From an uncultured Collinsella sp. (GTDB taxonomy: Bacteria; Actinomycetota; Coriobacteriia; Coriobacteriales; Coriobacteriaceae), in the NCBI GenBank assembly GCA_958439775.1, contig CAUBWQ010000029.1:1-8401 (forward strand): a DNA stretch of 8,401 nt, read 5' to 3'. Within the stretch, counting starts at the first letter, position 1; each line of letters opens with the position of its first letter. Position numbers and translations under genes: made by a program. Under the pieces are notes generated by a model. It did not search any database and was not told the origin of the DNA. It worked only from the letters and a program-made list of their open reading frames with translations. Positions 1 to 7,743 of this stretch are shown here, one piece after another.

Positions 1-23
1 GAGGAATCGCTCGCATTCATGGC

Positions 24-61
24 AAAAGGGCCGTGCATCCAATTGGGTGCGCGGCCCTTTT
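24..61 (+). terminator. Intrinsic terminator of the gene left of the window
   Basis: A 17-base arm (24-40) pairs along its whole length with 45-61 around an AATT loop, allowing two G-U pairs, and is followed by a T-rich stretch (CATTTTATT). The arms begin AAAAGGGCC and end GGCCCTTTT, so the hairpin could also work on the opposite strand. No coding region is visible in bases 1-23, so the gene it serves ends outside the window. Confidence 0.85.
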
Positions 62-68
62 CATTTTA

Positions 69-135
69 TTGGTGCAAGCTAACCCGTCCCCATTGCACCA
101 GATTGGTGCGAAGGGGACAGGTTGGTTTGCACCAA
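69..135. repeat. REP-like long palindrome (nested hairpin)
   Basis: The outer arms, 69-91 and 113-135 (23 bases each), are complementary except for one C-A mismatch and two G-U pairs. They begin TTGGTGCAAG and end TTTGCACCAA. The middle folds again: GCACCA at 95-100 pairs with TGGTGC at 104-109 around a 3-base loop. Nearly all 67 bases can therefore pair, and the TTGGTGC/GCACCAA word occurs four times in alternating orientation. This is typical of REP or MITE-like intergenic elements rather than of a terminator, since no T-run follows. Membership in a genomic repeat family is inferred from structure only. Confidence 0.7.
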
Positions 136-137
136 AT

Positions 138-199
138 GGCAGAGAGACAGCGTTTTCCCAGATAAAAGCTGCCAAAATAAACCAGTCCCTTTTTGGCAG
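138..199. repeat. Second REP-like hairpin, related to the first
   Basis: CTGCCAAAA (169-177) pairs perfectly with TTTTGGCAG (191-199) around a 13-base loop. A further GGCAG at 138-142 can compete for CTGCC, and AGC-TTTT pairs with AAAAGCT inside 138-173. The loop contains AACCAGTCCC (180-189), which matches AACCCGTCCC at 81-90 in 9 of 10 bases. The first palindrome carries the same word inverted at 114-123 (GGGACAGGTT). The two elements therefore look like diverged units of one repeat family placed in tandem. No open reading frame here is credible. Confidence 0.5.
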
Positions 200-226
200 G
201 TCGGTCGGGTCGTAGTTATTACGTGG

Positions 227-242
227 CGGTCGAGGTCGACCG
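227..242. promoter_or_regulatory. Perfect 7+7 inverted repeat upstream of secA promoter
   Basis: CGGTCGA-GG-TCGACCG is a perfect inverted repeat with a 2-base centre. It lies about 28 bases before the likely -10 box of secA, where a transcriptional regulator could bind. The same GGTCG word also occurs just upstream, at 200-210. No regulator can be named, and in GC-rich DNA a 14-base match could be chance. Confidence 0.3.
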
Positions 243-264
243 TATAGGCCGCGCCTTGTTTGGC

Positions 265-275
265 TAAAGTACAAT
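265..275 (+). promoter_or_regulatory. Probable secA promoter -10 region
   Basis: TACAAT at 270-275 matches the sigma-70 -10 consensus in 5 of 6 positions and overlaps TAAAGT at 265-270. No good -35 box lies 16-18 bases upstream. Transcription would start near 282, giving a leader of about 55 bases before the secA ATG. The word GCTAAAGTACAA (263-274) recurs with one change upstream of the ftsE-like gene (7691-7702), which supports a shared promoter type. Confidence 0.45.
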
Positions 276-336
276 CATCTGTGTTTAACTCGCCCGCAGC
301 TGCACGGCGTGGGCGATGGCCAAAAAGGAAAACCAC

Positions 337-3143
<2,807 letters not shown>

Positions 3144-3144
<1 letters not shown>

Positions 3145-4292
3145 TGGCTGAGGCTTTAGAGGTAACGCCCGCCGAGCTGGACGCGTTCGCGGACCGGCTC
3201 GGCGAGGTCGAGTCGTATCTCCATTTGGACGAAAAGCGCACGCGCGTGACCGAGCTCGAGGCTAAAAGCGTGGCCCCCGGCTTTTGGGATGACGCCGACG
3301 CTGCCCGTGCCACCATGGAGGAGATCGCGCGCACCAAGGAAGATATCGCTGCCGTGGACACCGCGCGCGGCGAGCTTTCCGATGCCCGCGCCGCGCTGGA
3401 GCTTGCCGAGGAGATGGGGGATGACCCCGACGCCTCCGCCCTTCGCGAGGAGGCTGCGGCCACGGCTGAACGCCTGGCCCGTGCCATCGATGAGCTTGAG
3501 CTTTCGAGCTGGTTTACCGGTGAGTTCGATCACGGCGATGCCATCGTGACCATCAAGCCCGGACAGGGTGGTCTGGAGGCTCAGGACTGGACCTTCATGC
3601 TCTTTATGATGTACATGAAGTATTGCCAGCGTCGCGGCTGGAAGGTCACCATCAACGACTGTCCCGCGGCCGAGGTCATCGGCATCGACCGCGCGACCTT
3701 TACCATCGAGGGCAAGGACGCATTTGGCATGCTGCGCGCCGAGGCCGGCGTCCACCGTCTGGTGCGCATTAGCCCCACCGACGACAAGAAGCGCCGCCAG
3801 ACCACGTTTGCCGGCGTCGAGGTCATCCCCGTGCTGCCTGACGATATCGACATCGAGATCAATCCCGACGATATCCGCGTGGACGTGTATCACGCGAGCG
3901 GCCCGGGCGGCCAGGGCGTCAACACCACCGACTCCGCCGTACGCGTGACACATTTTCCCAGCGGCATCGTTGTCACGTGCCAAAACGAGCGCAGCCAGAT
4001 TCAGAACAAGGCCGCGTGCATGCAGATTCTCAAGGCCCGTCTGTACGAGATCGAGCTCGAGAAGCGTGCCGAGGCGCTTGACGAGATTCGCGGACCCAAG
4101 ACCACGATCGGTTTTGGCAACCAGATTCGCAGCTACGTGCTCTACCCGTATCAGATGGTCAAGGATCTGCGCTCGGGTGTGGAGACCAGCAACGTCGAGG
4201 CCGTTCTCGACGATGGCGATCTGGATCCGTTTGTGATCGGCTACCATCGCTGGGCAACCGGCAACGCCGATGCGGAAGGCTCGGACGCCTAG
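3144..4292 (+). CDS. prfB: Peptide chain release factor 2 (variant SPT tripeptide)
   Basis: RF2 recognises UAA and UGA in the ribosomal A site and triggers peptide release. The 382 residues show a helical N-terminal domain (about 1-110), the EAQDW and YGWLR-like (FGMLRAEAGVHRLVR) signatures, the codon-recognition region and the catalytic GGQ loop at 255-257 (SGPGGQGVNTTDSAVR). The recognition tripeptide at 210-212 reads SPT; canonical RF2 has SPF and RF1 has PxT. Its spacing to GGQ equals that in E. coli RF2, and RRQTTFAGVEV after it is RF2-like, so this is not RF1. The gene reads through in one frame: the region aligned to the E. coli frameshift site (3216-3230, TAT CTC CAT TTG GAC) has no stop codon, so the classic autoregulatory +1 frameshift is absent. 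AGGA (3133-3136) inside secA is the ribosome binding site, 7 bases from ATG. The gene ends in TAG and has a short acidic C-terminal tail. Confidence 0.96.
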
Positions 4293-4340
4293 GCACATGG
4301 TTGGCTCTGGGTCGATGCAAACACTTCGCAGGGGTGGTAT

Positions 4341-4370
4341 TTGCTCGGTGAATCGGTAGAATCGAATACA
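4341..4370 (+). promoter_or_regulatory. Candidate yitT promoter
   Basis: TAGAAT at 4357-4362 matches the -10 consensus in 5 of 6 positions but has no convincing -35 box. An alternative is TTGCTC (4341-4346) with AATACA (4365-4370), spaced by 18 bases. Either would start transcription just ahead of the 4382-4410 hairpin, so the yitT leader would consist almost entirely of that terminator. No other room for a promoter exists between the hairpin and the start codon. Confidence 0.35.
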
Positions 4371-4381
4371 GCAAGAAGTTC

Positions 4382-4410
4382 AAAGCGCACTCGTTTGGGT
4401 GCGCTTTTTT
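4382..4410 (+). terminator. Intrinsic terminator abutting the yitT ribosome binding site
   Basis: An 11-base stem (4382-4392 with 4397-4407, one G-U pair) closes a GTTT loop. It is followed by an unbroken T-run that includes the 3' arm end (4405-4410). This is a strong Rho-independent terminator. It is the only terminator after prfB (90 bases beyond the stop) and probably ends secA-prfB transcripts. The yitT ribosome binding site starts at the next base (4411), so the same hairpin lies in any transcript that reaches yitT and may act as an attenuator. Confidence 0.85.
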
Positions 4411-4422
4411 GAGGGAGGCAGC

Positions 4423-5313
4423 ATGGCATATCGTCTGGACATCAAGCGCATTCTTTCGCTGAACTTCTTTCACGATCTGCCCAAGATTATGCTGGGCTGT
4501 GCTCTGGCCGCTATCGCGACGGACCTGTTTTTGATTCCCAACGGTCTTGCCGCCGGCGGCGTTACGGGTCTCGCCACGATTATCCAGGCGGTCGGTGCGT
4601 CTCATGGCGTCTCGCTGCCTGTCGGTATTCAAACCATTGTGATGAATGCCTTGCTGCTGCTGGTCGTTATGCGCGAGGGTGGCATGTTCTACGTGGTGCA
4701 GACGGCGACGGGTTTTGTGCTGCTGGGCTTTTTCACTGACCTGTTCGCTCCGTTTGTGGCGCCGCTGGCACATGCCGATCTGATGCTGCCCGCTATGTGG
4801 GGCGGCATTATCACGGGCATCGGCTACGGCATGGTGCTGCGCGCCGGTGCCAACACCGGCGGCTCCGACACGATCGGCCAGATCATCTCGCGCAATACGT
4901 CGCTACCGGTGGGCTCGACCGTCATGGCGATCGATGTTGCCGTGTGCGCGCTCTCGGCTCCGGTCTTCTCGGTCGAAAACGCGCTGTATGCAGGCCTTTC
5001 GATGGTCATTAGCGGTTATGTGATCGATGCTGTGGTCGACGGCGGCAACAGACGCCGTATGGTACTCATCATCTCGGACAAGTTTCCCGATATCGCGGCC
5101 GACATCATGTATGGCCTGGGCCGCGGCTGCACCAAGTTTAAGGCGACCGGTATGTACTCGGGTGCCGAGAAACCGGTGATCATGGTCATCGTGAGCCGTC
5201 GCGAGCTCAATACGCTCAAGACGATCGTGCGCGAGCGCGACCCGCGCGCTATCGTGACCGTGGCCGACGTTACAGAAACTTTCGGTGAGGGCTTCAAGGA
5301 CATTAACGCGTAG
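4423..5313 (+). CDS. YitT family membrane protein (DUF161 + DUF2179)
   Basis: The 296-residue product has five to six predicted membrane segments at about 19-39, 64-84, 88-112, 121-140, 160-180 and 185-206. Glycine-rich conserved turns lie between them: NGLAAGGVTGLA (40-51) and RAGANTGGSDTIGQII. A soluble C-terminal domain follows (about 210-296), with GRGCTKFKATGMYSG, SRRELNTLK, RDPRAIVTVADV and GEGF, the pattern of the DUF2179 domain. This architecture is that of the widespread YitT family, whose transport role is not firmly known. Start choice: an in-frame GTG at 4399 lies inside the terminator stem and is unlikely; ATG 4423 has GAGGGAGG (4411-4418) just ahead. The gene appears monocistronic. 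The stop is TAG. The specific substrate cannot be told from sequence. Confidence 0.9.
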   Translation: MAYRLDIKRILSLNFFHDLPKIMLGCALAAIATDLFLIPNGLAAGGVTGLATIIQAVGASHGVSLPVGIQTIVMNALLLLVVMREGGMFYVVQTATGFVLLGFFTDLFAPFVAPLAHADLMLPAMWGGIITGIGYGMVLRAGANTGGSDTIGQIISRNTSLPVGSTVMAIDVAVCALSAPVFSVENALYAGLSMVISGYVIDAVVDGGNRRRMVLIISDKFPDIAADIMYGLGRGCTKFKATGMYSGAEKPVIMVIVSRRELNTLKTIVRERDPRAIVTVADVTETFGEGFKDINA

Positions 5314-5407
5314 GGCCGACTGCGTTCCATCCAAAAGACGTTCACATTGATAAACCGTTTCATCAGCGGTTCTGCCTGCTCAATTGTTCAAATAATGATA
5401 AATACTC

Positions 5408-5435
5408 TGGTAAAGCTTCCAGTTTCCCGCATAAT
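5408..5435 (+). promoter_or_regulatory. Weak promoter candidate for the transketolase pair
   Basis: CATAAT (5430-5435) matches the -10 consensus in 5 of 6 positions; TGGTAA (5408-5413) is a poor -35 at 16 bases spacing. The 207-base gap 5314-5520 is AT-rich compared with its flanks, as expected for a promoter region, and contains no T-tailed hairpin that would terminate yitT. Another AT-rich block with TTGTTC at 5384-5389 is an alternative. Predicted leader: about 80 bases. Confidence 0.25.
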
Positions 5436-5520
5436 GAATGACGTACGTGCATCGCGGCTGGGTTGGGACGACCTTCTGTGCCGTGCGCATTTTGTCTAAT
5501 GAGGATGAAAGGAAGGCACA

Positions 5521-6351
5521 ATGAGCGACGAAGAGCTCAAAAAGGTTGCCAACGAGGTAAGGAAGGGCATCGTCACCGGCGTGCACGCTGCCAAGTCCGG
5601 CCATCCGGGCGGTTCGCTCGGCGCTGCCGACATCATGACCTATCTGTACTTTGAGGAAATGAACGTCGACCCGGCCGACCCCCGCAAGGCCGATCGCGAT
5701 CGCTTCGTGCTTTCCAAGGGTCACTGCGCGCCTGGTCTGTACGCCGTGCTCGCCGAGCGTGGGTTCTTCCCCAAGGAGGACCTCGAGACGCTGCGTCACA
5801 TCGGCAGCCACCTGCAGGGTCATCCCAACATGAACGACACCCCGGGCGTCGACATGTCCACCGGCTCGCTGGGCCAGGGTATCTCCGCCGCCGTGGGCAT
5901 GGCCGTTGCCGCCAAGCACTGGGGCGATACTTACCGCACCTACGCCCTGCTGGGCGACGGCGAGAGCGAGGAGGGCCAGGTCTGGGAGGCCGCCATGTTT
6001 GCCGGCAACCAGCAGCTCGATAACCTCTGCGTGATCGTCGACCACAACGGCCTGCAGATCGACGGTCCCGTCGATGAGGTCAACGACCCCATGCCGCTCG
6101 CCGACAAGTTCCGCGCCTTCAAGTTCCATGTGGTGGAGCTCGCCGACGGTAACGACTTCGATCAGATCCGCGCTGCCTTTGCCGAGGCCCGCGCCACCAA
6201 GGGTCAGCCGACCGCCATTATCGCCGAGACCATGAAGGGCAAGGGCGTCTCCTTTATGGAGAACCAGGTGGGCTGGCACGGCAAGGCCCCCAACGATGAA
6301 CAGTTTGAGCAGGCCATGGCAGAGCTCACGGCCGCCGGAGAGGAGCTCTAG
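5521..6351 (+). CDS. Transketolase, N-terminal (thiamine diphosphate-binding) subunit
   Basis: This is one half of a split transketolase, which moves two-carbon ketol units between sugar phosphates in the non-oxidative pentose phosphate pathway. The 276 residues cover the PP domain: AAKSGHPGGSLG with H28, LSKGHCAPGLYA with H68, and the thiamine diphosphate/metal motif beginning GDGESEEGQVWEA (GDG at 145-147) and ending in VDHNGLQIDG with N176. The C-terminal pyrimidine-binding and fold-completing domains are absent and are supplied by the next gene. AAAGGAAGG (5508-5516) precedes the ATG. The stop is TAG, and a single base separates it from the partner's ATG, so both subunits are made from one message. 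Split transketolases are known in many archaea, Firmicutes and Coriobacteriia. A related split transketolase-like enzyme with another substrate cannot be excluded. Confidence 0.93.
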   Translation: MSDEELKKVANEVRKGIVTGVHAAKSGHPGGSLGAADIMTYLYFEEMNVDPADPRKADRDRFVLSKGHCAPGLYAVLAERGFFPKEDLETLRHIGSHLQGHPNMNDTPGVDMSTGSLGQGISAAVGMAVAAKHWGDTYRTYALLGDGESEEGQVWEAAMFAGNQQLDNLCVIVDHNGLQIDGPVDEVNDPMPLADKFRAFKFHVVELADGNDFDQIRAAFAEARATKGQPTAIIAETMKGKGVSFMENQVGWHGKAPNDEQFEQAMAELTAAGEEL

Positions 6352-6352
6352 G

Positions 6353-7294
6353 ATGGCAGACGTCAAGAAAATCGCCACGCGCGTAAGCTACGGCGAGGCC
6401 CTCGTCGAGCTCGCCAACGAGCACGATGACTTTGTGGTCCTCGACGCCGACCTGGCCGCCGCCACGCAGACCGGCAAGTTCAAGGCAGCCTGCCCCGACC
6501 GCTTCTTCGATGTGGGCATTGCCGAGAGCAACCTGATGGGTGTTGCCGCCGGTATCGCAACCACCGGTCGCGTTGCCTTTGCGAGCAGTTTTGCCATGTT
6601 CGCCGCCGGCCGCGCCTTTGAGCAGGTCCGCAACTCCATCGGCTATCCGCACCTTAACGTTAAGATTGGTGCCACGCACGCCGGTATCTCGGTGGGCGAG
6701 GACGGCGCCACGCACCAGTGCTGCGAGGATATCGCCCTCATGCGCGTTATTCCCGGCATGACCGTGATTGTTCCCGCCGACGACGTCGAGGCCCGCGCCG
6801 TGACGCGCGCCGCCTACGAGTGCGACGGCCCCGTGTATATGCGCTTCGCCCGTCTAGCCTCGCCGGTTATCAACGACCCCGAAACCTACAAGTTCGAGGT
6901 AGGCAAAGGCATCGTGATGCGCGAGGGCACCGACGTCACCATCATCGCCTGCGGTCTGATGGTCGGCGAGGCCCTTGAGGCCGCTGAGCAGCTTGCCGCC
7001 GAGGGCATCGATGCCGAGGTCATCAACATGCACACCATCAAGCCCATCGATACCGACCTGATCGTTAAGAGCGCCACCAAGACCGGCCACGTCGTGACCG
7101 TCGAGGAGCACTCCGTGATCGGTGGCCTGGGCAGCGCCGTCGCCGATGTCCTGTGCGAGCAGTGCCCGACGCCGCTCAAGAAGATCGGTGTCAACGACAC
7201 CTTCGGTGAGTCTGGCCCGGGTGCCGAGCTCCTGCACAAGTACGGTCTGGACGCCGCCAACATCGTGGCAACCACCAAGGAGTTCTTGGCATAA
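6353..7294 (+). CDS. Transketolase, C-terminal (pyrimidine-binding) subunit
   Basis: The 313-residue partner of the preceding subunit carries the pyrimidine-binding domain with the catalytic glutamate in VGIAESNLMG (E58), which activates thiamine diphosphate across the subunit interface. SFAMFAAGRAFEQVRNSI and ATHAGISVGEDGATHQ follow, typical of transketolase rather than 1-deoxyxylulose-5-phosphate synthase. The last ~120 residues form the transketolase C-terminal domain (DVTIIACGLMVGEALEAAEQL, VVTVEEHSVIGGLGSAVAD). ATG 6353 is chosen over an in-frame ATG at 6296, which would overlap the upstream gene. AGGAG (6341-6345) inside that gene lies 7 bases before it, and the protein then begins MADVKKIATR. 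The pair ends at TAA with a strong terminator 47 bases on, so it forms a two-gene operon. Confidence 0.94.
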   Translation: MADVKKIATRVSYGEALVELANEHDDFVVLDADLAAATQTGKFKAACPDRFFDVGIAESNLMGVAAGIATTGRVAFASSFAMFAAGRAFEQVRNSIGYPHLNVKIGATHAGISVGEDGATHQCCEDIALMRVIPGMTVIVPADDVEARAVTRAAYECDGPVYMRFARLASPVINDPETYKFEVGKGIVMREGTDVTIIACGLMVGEALEAAEQLAAEGIDAEVINMHTIKPIDTDLIVKSATKTGHVVTVEEHSVIGGLGSAVADVLCEQCPTPLKKIGVNDTFGESGPGAELLHKYGLDAANIVATTKEFLA

Positions 7295-7340
7295 GGCAAG
7301 GCGAGGCAAAGCATCGCTTCAGCAACCGTATGCAATCCAT

Positions 7341-7377
7341 AACAGGGGCGTCCCCAAAGAGGACGCCCCTGTTTTTT
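7341..7377 (+). terminator. Intrinsic terminator of the transketolase operon
   Basis: A perfect 13-base stem (7341-7353 with 7361-7373, core CAGGGGCGTCC) with a 7-base loop is followed by T-residues, giving six consecutive T at 7372-7377. It lies 47 bases after the TAA stop. The AACA at the 5' foot pairs with part of the T-run. Confidence 0.93.
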
Positions 7378-7503
7378 GTCGGCAACAAACAAATTAGGCC
7401 CGCACCAAGTAAGGGCTTTCTCCGGGAAACGGGCCCAGACCAGCAAAGTGCAATTCAGACCCCAAGCACGGCGCTGCTGCACCCAAGTAAAACGCAGCGA
7501 CCC
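7378..7503. other. Intergenic spacer without a recognisable gene
   Basis: I see no credible coding region here. Reading frames in this stretch have no ribosome binding site and run into the terminator on one side or the palindrome on the other. A small fold is possible: GGCCCG (7397-7402) with CGGGCC (7430-7435), and TTTC (7417-7420) with GAAA (7426-7429) inside it. It has no T-run and is of unknown meaning. Together with the palindrome at 7504-7654 it makes up most of the 449-base gap before the ftsE-like gene. Confidence 0.6.
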
Positions 7504-7654
7504 CTTAGTTATCGCAGGCCGGGTACAGGGTTACTCTCCAAATCTTTCCGCAGGACGGAGGAGCCCCCGCCGCGCGAAGCGCGCAGCGGGGGCTCCGACA
7601 TGTCCGAGGACGATTTGGAGAGTAACCCTGTACCCGGCCGACGGGATCCCTAAG
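7504..7654. repeat. 151-base near-palindrome with 28-base perfect arms
   Basis: Positions 7517-7544 are exactly complementary to 7612-7639 over 28 bases (arm starts GGCCGGGTACAGGGTTACTC). An inner GC-rich hairpin pairs 7560-7570 with 7586-7596 (11 bases, perfect) and CGCGC 7571-7575 with GCGCG 7579-7583, leaving a GAA loop. GGAC 7553-7556 can also pair with GTCC 7602-7605. Outside the arms, CTTAG (7504-7508) mirrors CTAAG (7650-7654). Translations of the two strands resemble each other for the same reason, which argues against coding. There is no T-tail and the tkt operon already has its own terminator, so this is more likely a REP/MITE-like mobile repeat than a terminator. No transposase gene is present. 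Confidence 0.85.
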
Positions 7655-7692
7655 CACGCCATGCTTCTTATGTGCAGTAAAGCTAATGCTGC

Positions 7693-7703
7693 TAAAATAC
7701 AAA
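7693..7703 (+). promoter_or_regulatory. Probable -10 region of the ftsE-like gene
   Basis: TAAAAT (7693-7698) fits the -10 consensus in 5 of 6 positions and overlaps TACAAA (7698-7703). The surrounding word GCTAAAATACAA matches the secA promoter word at 263-274 in 11 of 12 bases. No good -35 is seen; TTATGT (7668-7673) would be 19 bases away. The palindrome ends only 38 bases upstream, so any upstream element lies within or beyond it. Confidence 0.45.
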
Positions 7704-7743
7704 GCGCTCATGTAGTTTAAACGCACGACGATAAGGAGCACCA

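Noticed and set aside
17..274. Small reading frames on both strands in the region before secA
   Set aside because: They are translations of the REP-like palindromes and the terminator; there is no ribosome binding site or conserved domain.
316..336. Upstream in-frame ATG 316 as the secA start
   Set aside because: It has no good ribosome binding site, while ATG 337 has AAAGGA 7 bases before it and gives the usual SecA N-terminus.
3156..4298. Long - strand reading frame opposite prfB
   Set aside because: Antisense shadow; prfB carries all RF2 motifs on the + strand.
4399..4422. GTG 4399 as start of the YitT-family gene
   Set aside because: It lies inside the terminator stem; ATG 4423 has a strong ribosome binding site.
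5350..5365. Imperfect palindrome GATAAACCGTTTCATC after yitT as a terminator or operator
   Set aside because: Two mismatches in eight pairs, no T-run and no supporting context.
5477..5520. TGTGCC/GGCACA pairing that could mask the ribosome binding site of the transketolase N gene
   Set aside because: Only six pairs across a 32-base loop, which is too weak to claim regulation.
5380..6378. - strand reading frame opposite the transketolase N-terminal subunit
   Set aside because: Antisense shadow of a gene with intact thiamine diphosphate motifs.
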